A stretch of 64,000 nucleotides of DNA. It comes from an uncultured bacterium. GTDB lineage: Bacteria; Armatimonadota; Hebobacteria; CAIYQO01. The DNA lies in assembly GCA_903928345.1 (NCBI GenBank), contig CAIYQO010000029.1, forward strand, positions 23,617 through 87,616, in the 5' to 3' direction. Below the pieces are notes generated by a model, which worked only from the letters and a program-made list of their open reading frames with translations, did no database searches and was not told the DNA's origin. This document shows positions 53,238 through 60,802 of this stretch, piece after piece; position 1 is the first letter of the stretch; every line of letters starts with the position of its first letter. The position numbers and the translations under genes are program-made.

Positions 53238-54116
53238 GTGAGCACCATGCTGAGTGTCGCGGAGGCGCGGTTGCTGTATACCGGCCACACGCCGCCCGAC
53301 GCGGCGTGGGAGATGGCGGCGCACACGCACCCGCACTGGGAATTCGTCTATTTCCTGCGCGGGTGCGGGCGCATCGACACGCCGTCGCGCACGCTGCACC
53401 CGCAGCAGTACTACCTGGCCGTCTACCCGCCCGGCCTCTCCCACGCCGAGCGCGCCGACCCGCTGGAGCCGGAGGACACCATCTTCCTGGGCGTGGAGGT
53501 GGCGGGCGCGGTGCCCGCGGGCGCGCCGCCCCTGCTGCCCGACCCGCGCGGCGAGCTGCGCTGGCTGGCAGAGCGGTTGCTGGAGGAGGTGACGACCCAC
53601 GGCGTCTCCGCACTGGCCACCCACTACACGCGCGCCTTTCTGCTCCTCATCGAGCGCGGGTGGGCCGCGCAGCCCGCCGGGCGGCCCGACGCGGTGGAGG
53701 CTGCGGTGCAATACCTGCACGCCAACTTCACCCGCCGCCTCACGCTGGCGGAGCTGGCCGGGGTGGGCCGCGTGAGCCCCACCCACCTGGCGCACCGCTT
53801 CACCGCCCGTCTGGGTGAGAGCCCCATGCGCTACCTGCAACGCGTGCGGCTGGAAGCGGGTAAGCGCCTGCTCGCCACCACCGACCTCTCCGTGCAGGAG
53901 ATCGCCCGGCACGTCGGCTTCGACGATCCGCTCTATTTCAGCCGGGTGCTCAAGCGCACCACCGGCGCCAGCCCCAGCGGCTACCGCCGTGCCGTGAAGA
54001 ACGCAACCACGTCCATCCCGGCCGCACCCCCGTCCATTCCCAATGGGGAGGGGGGAGCGTATGATCGTGCAAGCGCGTACCCTCACCCCCCAAGCCCCCC
54101 TTTCCTAGAGGGATGA
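53238..54116 (+). CDS. AraC-family transcriptional regulator (GTG start)
   Basis: The 292-aa protein starts at the GTG at 53238 with GGAG 6 bases before it; an in-frame ATG lies 9 bases later. N-terminal cupin (about 20-110) with AAHTHPHWEFVYFLRG. The C-terminal AraC DNA-binding domain (about 155-255) has LTLAELAGVGRVSPTHLAHRF and LSVQEIARHVGFDDPLYFSRVLKRTTGASPSGYR, two HTH units. It stands first in the GH4/Gfo-Idh/URO-D/FG-GAP locus and is its likely activator, with a sugar as effector. The last 40 residues are unrelated to the family and come from an intergenic repeat. Confidence 0.88.
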   Translation: MSTMLSVAEARLLYTGHTPPDAAWEMAAHTHPHWEFVYFLRGCGRIDTPSRTLHPQQYYLAVYPPGLSHAERADPLEPEDTIFLGVEVAGAVPAGAPPLLPDPRGELRWLAERLLEEVTTHGVSALATHYTRAFLLLIERGWAAQPAGRPDAVEAAVQYLHANFTRRLTLAELAGVGRVSPTHLAHRFTARLGESPMRYLQRVRLEAGKRLLATTDLSVQEIARHVGFDDPLYFSRVLKRTTGASPSGYRRAVKNATTSIPAAPPSIPNGEGGAYDRASAYPHPPSPPFLEG

Positions 54117-54118
54117 GG
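54084..54118. repeat. C-rich palindrome supplying the AraC gene's stop codon
   Basis: CACCCCCCAAGCCCCCCTTTCCTAGAGGGATGAGGGG belongs to the CCCTTCCC/GGGAAGGG family; the TGA of the AraC gene is in its AGAGGGATGAGG arm. Confidence 0.55.
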
Positions 54119-54140
54119 GGAGAGTAGGCCTCGTTGACAT

Positions 54141-54222
54141 CGTACTCGTGCTCGTAATCGACCCCCGTTTTGTCCTGGAGGGGCCGATTCGATTACGATT
54201 ACGATTACGAGCACGAGCACGA
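54141..54222. repeat. GAGCAC/GATTAC hexamer repeat with inverted halves (copy 1)
   Basis: CGTGCTCGTAATCG at the left and CGATTACGAGCACG at the right are exact reverse complements. The right half has three GATTAC and two GAGCAC units. A second set lies at 63033. Confidence 0.65.
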
Positions 54223-54255
54223 TAGAGATAACGACAACCTGGAAAGGAGTTCGCC

Positions 54256-55680
54256 ATGAAGATCGCCATGATCGGGGCGGGCAGCATCGTCTTCTGCAAA
54301 ACGCTGCTGAACGATATGCTGTCGACCCCGGCGCTGCAAGGCGCCACGTTTGCGTTGATGAGTCCCACCGAGCCTAAGCTGCGGCGCATGGAAGCCTTCG
54401 CCAAGCGGATGGTCGCGGAGAACGGGCTGCCGGCGACGATCGAGGCCACCACCGACCGCCGCGCGGCCATCGCCGACGCCGACTACGTCATCAGTATGGT
54501 GCAGGTCGGCGGCGTGGACGCCTTCAAGTTCGATTATGAGATCCCGATGAAGTACGGCGTGGATCAGTGCATCGGCGACTCCCTCGGCCCAGGCGGGGTG
54601 TTGCGCGGCCTGCGCAGCGCGCCGGTGATGGCGCAGATCGTGCACGACATGGAAGACGTGGCCCGGCCCGGCGCCATCCTGCTCAACTACACCAACCCGA
54701 TGGCCGCCGTCTGCTACGGGTTGGGGAAGATCTCCAACGTGCCCTTCATCGGCCTCTGCCACGGCGTGCAGACCACCCTCGACCTCATCGCCGGCTACCT
54801 GCGCGTGCCCAAGGCGGAGATCGACTACCTGGTGGGCGGCATCAACCACATGGCGTGGTTCCTGAAGATCGTCCATAACGGGCAGGACATGTATCCGAAG
54901 TTCAAAGCCCTCTGCGAGCAGCCGGAATACTACATCAACGAGAAGGTGCGCATCGAGGTGATGCGTCACTTCGGCTACTTCATGACGGAGAGCACCGGCC
55001 ACCTGTCGGAATACCTCCCCTGGTTCCGCAGCTCCCAGCGCGGACTGGACGCCTACTGCGACGAGCCGGCCTTCGGTGGCGAAACGGGCGCGTACTACCA
55101 CTACTGCGCCATGCTGGCGGAGAAGTACAAGACCGTCGACCCGCTGGTCTTCGAGACTGCCGTGCTGCAGCCGCGCAGCGCGGAGTACTGCTCGTACATC
55201 CTGGAAGCGCACGAGACGGGCAAACCGTTCCGCCTGCAGGGGAACATCCGCAACGACGGGTACATTACCAACCTGCCGCAGGGGTGCTGCGTGGAAGTGC
55301 CGGTGTATGTCGATCGCGAAGGGCTGCACCCGCTGCGCATCGGCGACCTGCCCGTGCAACTGGCGGCGCTGAACCAGAGCAACGTCACCGTGCAGACCCT
55401 CGCCGTCGAGGCGGGCATCTCCGGCGATCCCGAGCTGGTGATGGCCGCCATCGCCCTCGACCCGCTCACCTCCGCGGTGTGCACGCTGCAGGAAATCCGC
55501 GCGATGACCGCCGAGTTGCTGACGGCGGAAGCCCAATGGCTGCCGCAGTTCGCCGGCAAAACCCTCGTCGCCGTCCCCGCCATCCCCACCCCGCCGGGCA
55601 CGAAGCACGCCGAAGTGCCCCTCGACCCGGCGCTGGCCATCAGCAAACGGTTCGGCACGCTGGCGACGCAGGGAAATTGA
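54256..55680 (+). CDS. GH4 family glycosidase, alpha-galactosidase-like
   Basis: The 474-aa NAD- and metal-dependent enzyme starts at the ATG after AAAGGAG. MKIAMIGAGSIVF is the Rossmann NAD-binding strand. NYTNPMAAVCYG, CHGVQTTLD and VGGINHMAWFLKI are the GH4 metal- and substrate-binding motifs, in the form seen in MelA-type alpha-galactosidases (6-phospho-glucosidases differ at these sites). It removes a terminal galactose by a redox-elimination mechanism in the cytosol. No transporter lies next to it. It is second in a five-gene locus behind the AraC regulator. Confidence 0.88.
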   Translation: MKIAMIGAGSIVFCKTLLNDMLSTPALQGATFALMSPTEPKLRRMEAFAKRMVAENGLPATIEATTDRRAAIADADYVISMVQVGGVDAFKFDYEIPMKYGVDQCIGDSLGPGGVLRGLRSAPVMAQIVHDMEDVARPGAILLNYTNPMAAVCYGLGKISNVPFIGLCHGVQTTLDLIAGYLRVPKAEIDYLVGGINHMAWFLKIVHNGQDMYPKFKALCEQPEYYINEKVRIEVMRHFGYFMTESTGHLSEYLPWFRSSQRGLDAYCDEPAFGGETGAYYHYCAMLAEKYKTVDPLVFETAVLQPRSAEYCSYILEAHETGKPFRLQGNIRNDGYITNLPQGCCVEVPVYVDREGLHPLRIGDLPVQLAALNQSNVTVQTLAVEAGISGDPELVMAAIALDPLTSAVCTLQEIRAMTAELLTAEAQWLPQFAGKTLVAVPAIPTPPGTKHAEVPLDPALAISKRFGTLATQGN

Positions 55681-55686
55681 CGTCAC

Positions 55687-55793
55687 CTCTCCCCCAACCC
55701 CCTCCCCTCGAGGGAAGGGGGCTCTGAAATACAATCCAACCTCCCCCTTCCCTCGAGGGAAGGGGGCCGGGGGGTTAGGTCCCCCGAAGGAGT
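55687..55793. repeat. Tandem CCCTTCCCTCGAGGGAAGGG palindromes
   Basis: Two palindromes of the form CCCCTCCCCTCGAGGGAAGGGGG lie about 40 bases apart, framed by CCCCCAACCCC and GGGGGGTTAGG. The first lies 6 bases after the GH4 stop. Confidence 0.7.
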
Positions 55794-55798
55794 TTCGC

Positions 55799-56857
55799 AT
55801 GTCTAAAGTAAAGATCGGTTTCGTCGGGGTCGGCGGCATGGGGCAGTGCGCCCATTTGAAGAACTACATGACCGTGCCCGACTGTGAAGTGGTGGCGCTC
55901 GCCGAGGTGCGCGCGGAGCTGGGGCAGAAGGTCGCCCAGCGCTACGGCATTCCGCGCGTCTACCGCACGCACGAAGAGATGCTGGCGGTCGAGAAGCTGG
56001 ACGGTATCGTGGCCCCGCAGCCCTTCACCCGCCACGGGACGCTGGTGCCGGAGCTGCTGAAGGCGGGCGTGCCCATCTTCACCGAAAAGCCCCTCGCGGG
56101 CACCATCGCCATGGGCGAGAAGATCCTCGCCACGCTGGCCAATAGCGGCACCTGGCACATGGTGGGCTACCATAAGCGCAGCGACCCGGCGAGCATGTAT
56201 GCCCGCGCCGAGATTCGCCGCCTGCAGCAGACCGGCGAGCTGGGCAAAATGACCTACGTGCGCATCCTCATGCCCGCCGGCGACTGGGTGGCCAACGGCT
56301 TCATCGATCTGGTCACCAGCGACGTGCCCGGCCCGGAACTGCAGTGGGATCCCCCCGCGGCGGACATGGACAAGGCGACCTACGACGCCTACATCGGCTT
56401 CGTGAACTACTACATCCACCAGGTCAACTTCATGCGCTACATGCTCGGTGAAACGTACCACGTCAGCTACGCGGCGCCCAGCGGCGTGCTGCTGGCGGTG
56501 GAAAGCGCGAGCGGCATCGCCGGCGTCATCGAGATGTCCCCCTACCAGACCTCCATCGACTGGCAGGAGTCCATCCTCGTCGCCTTCGAGCACGGCTACG
56601 TGAAGATCGAGCTGCCTGCCCCGCTGGCGAGCAACCGCCCGGGCCGCGTGGAAATCCTGCGCGATCCCGGCAACGGCGCCACCCCGACGACCACCGTGCC
56701 GCAACTCCCGTGGATCCACGCCATGCGCCAGCAGGCGATGAACTTCGTGGCCGCCATCAAGGGCGACATCGCCCCCCTGTGCGAAGCCCCCGAAGCCCTG
56801 GAAGACCTGCGCGTGGCCAAGCAGTACATCGACCTGAAAAAGGGCGTGACGGTCTAG
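55799..56857 (+). CDS. Gfo/Idh/MocA-family oxidoreductase
   Basis: The 352-aa protein starts at the ATG after GAAGGAG. N-terminal Rossmann domain KIGFVGVGGMGQ; EKPLAGTIAMGEK holds the conserved EKP motif. The C-terminal domain has YIGFVNYYIHQVNFMRYML, with the HQ that corresponds to the usual catalytic His. It oxidises or epimerises a sugar, inositol or sugar acid with NAD(P). It lies between GH4 and URO-D-family genes, with the long repeat at 56861 behind it. The substrate could be the galactose released by the GH4 enzyme, which is inference. Confidence 0.9.
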   Translation: MSKVKIGFVGVGGMGQCAHLKNYMTVPDCEVVALAEVRAELGQKVAQRYGIPRVYRTHEEMLAVEKLDGIVAPQPFTRHGTLVPELLKAGVPIFTEKPLAGTIAMGEKILATLANSGTWHMVGYHKRSDPASMYARAEIRRLQQTGELGKMTYVRILMPAGDWVANGFIDLVTSDVPGPELQWDPPAADMDKATYDAYIGFVNYYIHQVNFMRYMLGETYHVSYAAPSGVLLAVESASGIAGVIEMSPYQTSIDWQESILVAFEHGYVKIELPAPLASNRPGRVEILRDPGNGATPTTTVPQLPWIHAMRQQAMNFVAAIKGDIAPLCEAPEALEDLRVAKQYIDLKKGVTV

Positions 56858-56860
56858 GAG

Positions 56861-57006
56861 AAACGAACCGCAAAGGCGCCAAGGACGCAAAGGGGAACGC
56901 AAAGAGGGAGAAATTGGGCCGGGTGCGCCAACCCACCCTCCCTTCCGCAGGAATAAAGATTTCCCTTTGCGCTACCTTCGTGTTCTTTGCGCCTTTGCGG
57001 TTTTCG
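56861..57006. repeat. Inverted-repeat element with CGCAAAG termini (copy 2 of 3)
   Basis: Ends CGAACCGCAAAGGCGCCAAGG and CTTTGCGCCTTTGCGGTTTTCG; closely related to the copies at 29761 and 58132. It separates the Gfo/Idh/MocA and URO-D-family genes. Confidence 0.75.
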
Positions 57007-57025
57007 TCCCCTCAGGAGAATAACG

Positions 57026-58117
57026 ATGCAGTTGACCTGTGGCGAGCGCGTGGTGCGCTGTTTGCTTGGCGAGCCGGTGGATCACGTGCCCTATGGCGTG
57101 GGGATCGGGTGGGCGCCGTGGGGGGAGACGTATGCGCGCTGGTGCGCGGAGACGGGCAACCCCAAGCTCGACGTGGCGCGGGAACTCGGCTTCGACGGCA
57201 GCTTCGCCGGGCCGGCGATGGTGCAGGGGATGCACCCCGTCTTCCCGCACACCGTGCTGAGCGAGGACGCGGAGACCATCACCTACCGCGACGAGCGGGG
57301 CATCACCAAGCGCGACCGGCGCGACGGGCATTCGATGCCGCAGTTTATCGACTACCCGGTGAAGACGCGCGCGGACTGGGAGACGCTGAAGACCGAGCGC
57401 CTGCGGCTGGACGACACGGATCGCGTCTCGGAGGACTGGCCCGCCTTTCGCGCACGAATCGCCGCGAGCGGCGAGGCGGTGCAGGTGGGGTGGTTCCCCT
57501 ACGGCCCCTTCGGCACCGCGCGCGATTTGATGGGCGACGAGGAGCTGCTCGTCGCCTTCTACGACGACCAGGAGCTGGTCGCGGACATGATGGCGCACTG
57601 CACCAGCCTGTGGCTGGCCGTGTGGGCGCAGGTCGCCGCCGCGGTGCAGATCGACCACATTCACATCTGGGAGGATATGTCGGGCCGCCAGGGGTCGCTC
57701 ATCTCCATGGCGATGGTGGAGCGCTTCATGATGCCGCAGTACGACCGCATCGCCGCCTTCGCTCGCGAGCACGGCGTGCGCATCGTCTCGGTGGATACCG
57801 ACGGCGATTGCGGCGAACTGGTGCCGGTGATGATGCGCCACGGCATCAACATGTTCCTCCCCTTCGAGGTGCAGGCGGGCAACGATATCCTGGCCTACCG
57901 CGCGCAATACCCCGAGCTGGGCATTATGGGCGGGCTGGACAAGCGCGCGCTGGCCGCGGACCGGGCGGCGATCGACGTCGAGATGGCGAAGGCCAAGGCG
58001 ATGCTCGCGCATGGCCGCTTCGTCCCCGGCTTCGACCACCTCATCCCCCCCGACGTACCCTGGGACAACTTCCGCTACGCCGCCGAGCGCATGCGGGAGA
58101 TCTGCTTCGAAGCGTAG
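57026..58117 (+). CDS. URO-D family protein in the sugar locus
   Basis: The 363-aa protein starts at the ATG after AGGAG (MQLTCGERVVRCLLGEPVDHVPYG), whose DHVPYG pattern is the URO-D start. VQVGWFPYGPFGTARDLMG forms the central strand, and HIHIWEDMSGRQGSLIS and PGFDHLIPPDVPWDNF follow. The HemE catalytic Asp/Arg pattern of the N-terminus is not intact, so haem biosynthesis is unlikely; a corrinoid or other C1 or demethylating role is possible. Associated with a Gfo/Idh/MocA dehydrogenase, as such URO-D genes often are in Planctomycetota and Armatimonadota. It is distinct from the copy at 15349. Confidence 0.8.
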   Translation: MQLTCGERVVRCLLGEPVDHVPYGVGIGWAPWGETYARWCAETGNPKLDVARELGFDGSFAGPAMVQGMHPVFPHTVLSEDAETITYRDERGITKRDRRDGHSMPQFIDYPVKTRADWETLKTERLRLDDTDRVSEDWPAFRARIAASGEAVQVGWFPYGPFGTARDLMGDEELLVAFYDDQELVADMMAHCTSLWLAVWAQVAAAVQIDHIHIWEDMSGRQGSLISMAMVERFMMPQYDRIAAFAREHGVRIVSVDTDGDCGELVPVMMRHGINMFLPFEVQAGNDILAYRAQYPELGIMGGLDKRALAADRAAIDVEMAKAKAMLAHGRFVPGFDHLIPPDVPWDNFRYAAERMREICFEA

Positions 58118-58131
58118 TCAGATTGAGACGA

Positions 58132-58336
58132 TTCACCGCAAAGGCGCAGAGGACGCAAAGGAGACGCAAAGGGGTTGGGGTTGGGCCGGGTGCTAGGACG
58201 ATCGCCGATCAGGTTTATTCTCGGTCACTGTTTGGAAAGGGGCGAAGAGCCCAGCCGAGTTTCCGAACCTTTCCATCTCAGAATTAAAAACAAGTTCTTT
58301 GCGTGTCCTTTGCGCCCTTTGCGTCTTTGCGGTGAA
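58132..58336. repeat. Composite inverted-repeat element with CGCAAAG termini (copy 3 of 3)
   Basis: Ends TTCACCGCAAAGGCGCAGAGG and CTTTGCGTCTTTGCGGTGAA. Inside it, at 58222-58259, is TCGGTCACTGTTTGGAAAGGGGCG, one arm of the other family at 59474. It separates the URO-D-family and FG-GAP genes. Confidence 0.75.
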
Positions 58337-58363
58337 CAACATTTTTTTCCGAAGGAGCAACAT

Positions 58364-59452
58364 ATGCCGGTCAAATTCCGCAAGGTGTGGATCTCCGACG
58401 AGACGTTCGAGTCGGCGGGGGTCTTCGATGTCAACAACGACGGTGTCCTCGACATCGTCTCCGGCGCCTTCTGGTACGAAGGCCCGGACTTCCGTAAGAA
58501 GCACGAAATCGGCGCCGTGCAGGCCGCCGGCGAGTACTTCGACGACTTCTCCACCATCCCGTTGGACATCGACGGCGACGGCTACCTGGACTACTTCACC
58601 GGCGGCTGGTGGGGCAACTCGCTACGTTGGCGCAAGAACCCCGGCGCCGCGGGGGGCGCGTGGCCGGAGACGATTATTGCCGAGACCGGCAACATCGAAT
58701 CCACCCGCGCGTGGGACGTGGACGGCGACGGCATGGTCGAAATCGTGCCCAACACCCCCGGCGCCCAGCTGGTGGTGTACAAGCTGAAGGTCGACGCCGC
58801 GGGCAAGGGCACGGGCGAATTCGACAAGCACGTCATCTACAATGAAGCGCAAGGCCACGGGCTGGGCTTCGGCGACATCTCCGGTTCGGGCCGCGGCGAC
58901 TTCGTGCTCAACAAGGGTTGGCTGGAAGCGCCGGCAGACCCCTTCACCGGCACGTGGACCCTCCACCCCGACTTCGAGCTGGGCTGGGACGCCAGCGTGC
59001 CCATCCTCGTCGAGGACGTGAACGGCGACGGCTTGAACGACATTATTGTGGGCCGCGGCCACAACTACGGGCTCGATTGGTACGAGCAGGGTCGCGACGC
59101 CGCCGGCAACCGCACCTGGACGCGCCACCCCATCGACCCCTTCTACTCGCAATACCACGACCTGCAGTGGGCGGACATCGACGGCGACGGGAAGCCCGAG
59201 CTGGTCACCGGCAAGCGCCACCGCGCCCATTGCGGCAACGATCCCGGCGAATGGGACGACATGAATATCGTCTACTTCAAGTGGAACGGCGAGTCCTTCA
59301 CCAAGTGCATCATCGACTTCGCCCGCATCGAGCAAGGCCCCAGCGGCGTCGGCATCTTCTTCCAACTCGCCGACCTCCGCCACACCGGCCGCCTCGACCT
59401 CATCGCCCCGGGCAAAGACGGGCTGTACGTGTACTATAACGAAGGGATGTAA
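58364..59452 (+). CDS. FG-GAP / VCBS repeat protein (beta-propeller-like), no signal peptide
   Basis: I start at the ATG after GAAGGAG (MPVKFRKVWISDETFES), 362 aa; the ORF-track start runs back through a repeat. Five calcium-binding-like DxDxDG loops are visible: DVNNDGVLD, DIDGDGYLD, DVDGDGMVE, DVNGDGLND and DIDGDGKPE, as in FG-GAP/VCBS repeats that build a seven-bladed propeller. No signal peptide or TM segment is visible, odd for a family that usually acts outside the cell. It could act in the cytosol or use an unrecognised route. Last gene of the sugar locus. Confidence 0.82.
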   Translation: MPVKFRKVWISDETFESAGVFDVNNDGVLDIVSGAFWYEGPDFRKKHEIGAVQAAGEYFDDFSTIPLDIDGDGYLDYFTGGWWGNSLRWRKNPGAAGGAWPETIIAETGNIESTRAWDVDGDGMVEIVPNTPGAQLVVYKLKVDAAGKGTGEFDKHVIYNEAQGHGLGFGDISGSGRGDFVLNKGWLEAPADPFTGTWTLHPDFELGWDASVPILVEDVNGDGLNDIIVGRGHNYGLDWYEQGRDAAGNRTWTRHPIDPFYSQYHDLQWADIDGDGKPELVTGKRHRAHCGNDPGEWDDMNIVYFKWNGESFTKCIIDFARIEQGPSGVGIFFQLADLRHTGRLDLIAPGKDGLYVYYNEGM

Positions 59453-59473
59453 GGTCAGCATCCGTTAGGTATT

Positions 59474-59572
59474 CAGTCACTGTTTGGAACAGGGCGGGAG
59501 CCCGGCTCGACTATAATCCGGGCGTTTGCCTGTAGTCGAGCCGGGCTCCCGCCCCTTTCCAAACAGTGACTA
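59474..59572. repeat. REPIN-like inverted repeat, 40-base arms
   Basis: CAGTCACTGTTTGGAACAGGGCGGGAGCCCGGCTCGACTA and its near reverse complement (three mismatches) surround a 19-base spacer. Half-copies occur at 31779 and 58222. Can fold into a long hairpin that may also stop transcription after the FG-GAP gene. Confidence 0.85.
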
Positions 59573-59667
59573 AGACCCAACCTGATCCGGTGGCCGCCCG
59601 TGCACCCCGGCCCTCCCACTCTCCCATTCTCCGTCCCGCCTATTCCTGAACACCCGTTTGTGCTACC

Positions 59668-60651
59668 ATGGGCCGTATGTTTTGGACGCAAATCCGCTAT
59701 CAGGGGGCGGTGGTGCTGGCGTCGATCGACCTGTGGCTGGATCCGCGGGCGCGGCGGGAGTGGGCGTTTGTGTCGCACGCGCACAGCGACCACCTGGCGG
59801 CGCATGACGAGGTGATCCTGTCGGAGGCGACGTATCGCTTCGCCTGCCAGCGGCGCTGCGTGCCGAAGAAGGCGGAGATTCTCCCCTTCGGTGAGGCGCG
59901 CGTCATCCGCGGCGTCACCTGCACCCTCTTCCCCGCCGGGCATATCCTGGGCAGCGCGCAGTTGCTGGCGGAGGTGGACGGGCGTGGCGTGCTCTTCAGC
60001 GGCGACTTCAAGCTGCAGGCGAACCACGCGGCGGAGGCCATCGACGTGCCGCGGGCGGAGGTGCTCATCATGGAGACCACCTTCGGCCACCCGCGCTACA
60101 TCTTTCCCCCCGCCGAACGCGTCATCGCCGCCATGGCGGAATGGTGCGATGCCTGCCTGGCGGAAGGCGTCACCCCCGTGCTGCTCGGGTATGCGCTGGG
60201 CAAGGGGCAGGAGATGCTGGCGGCGCTGGCCGGGCACGGGTACACGTTTTTGCTCCACCCGTCGCTCTACGACACCACGCGCATCGCCGAAGAGCTGGGG
60301 GGCAGCTTTCCCCCCTACGCGCGCTGGGCGCCGGAGCTGGGGGCGGACGCGGTGGTGCTCTGCCCGCCGCACTTGCGCAAGTGGATCGTCGCCCGGTTGC
60401 CGCGCTGCCGCACCGCCATCGTCTCCGGGTGGGCCTTCGACCCCTCCGCGCGCTACCGCTACGGCGCCGACGCCGCCTTCTGCCTGAGCGACCACGCCGA
60501 CTACCGCGATCTCCTCGCCTACGTCGAGCGCGTGCAGCCCACCCGCGTCCTCACCGTGCACGGCCACGCCACCGAATTCGCCGCCGAACTCCGCCGCCGC
60601 GGCTATCAGGCCAACGCGCTGGACGAACCGGATCAGTTGAATCTGTTCTGA
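59668..60651 (+). CDS. Metallo-beta-lactamase-fold nuclease (exonuclease-like, beta-CASP-less)
   Basis: The 327-aa protein starts at the ATG giving MGRMFWTQIRYQG. Metal-ligand motifs are in order: SHAHSDHL (HxHxDH), PAGHILGSAQ, SGDFKL and a C-terminal SDHADYRDLLAYVERVQPTRVLTVHGHA. This matches the DNA-ligase-associated exonuclease group (mRNA 3'-processing-factor-like), normally found next to an Lhr-like helicase and an ATP-dependent ligase. Here neither partner is adjacent. It would cut DNA or RNA with two Zn or Mn ions. Confidence 0.85.
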   Translation: MGRMFWTQIRYQGAVVLASIDLWLDPRARREWAFVSHAHSDHLAAHDEVILSEATYRFACQRRCVPKKAEILPFGEARVIRGVTCTLFPAGHILGSAQLLAEVDGRGVLFSGDFKLQANHAAEAIDVPRAEVLIMETTFGHPRYIFPPAERVIAAMAEWCDACLAEGVTPVLLGYALGKGQEMLAALAGHGYTFLLHPSLYDTTRIAEELGGSFPPYARWAPELGADAVVLCPPHLRKWIVARLPRCRTAIVSGWAFDPSARYRYGADAAFCLSDHADYRDLLAYVERVQPTRVLTVHGHATEFAAELRRRGYQANALDEPDQLNLF

Positions 60652-60687
60652 TTGGTGGCGGGAGATGGGGTGTGGTATTGGTTCCCG

Positions 60688-60750
60688 AACCGATTGAAAT
60701 CGGGGCTGTCGGGCCGTGCGGCCGGTCGTCCGCCCCGACTTCAGTCGGTC
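60688..60750. repeat. Short REPIN-like palindrome pair
   Basis: AACCGATTGAAATCGGGGC and GCCCCGACTTCAGTCGGTC, which are near reverse complements (3 mismatches in 19), each containing a perfect 6-2-6 palindrome. A run of three CTTCTCGC units follows at 60780. Confidence 0.65.
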
Positions 60751-60802
60751 CCTACTTACCCGTGCTCAATCGCCGCGTTGCTTCTCGCTTCTCGCTTCTC
60801 GC

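Noticed and set aside
60681-60692. GGTTCCCGAACC palindrome as a LexA-like operator
   Set aside because: It does not fit GAAC-N4-GTTC and lies downstream of a gene inside a repeat, not at a promoter.
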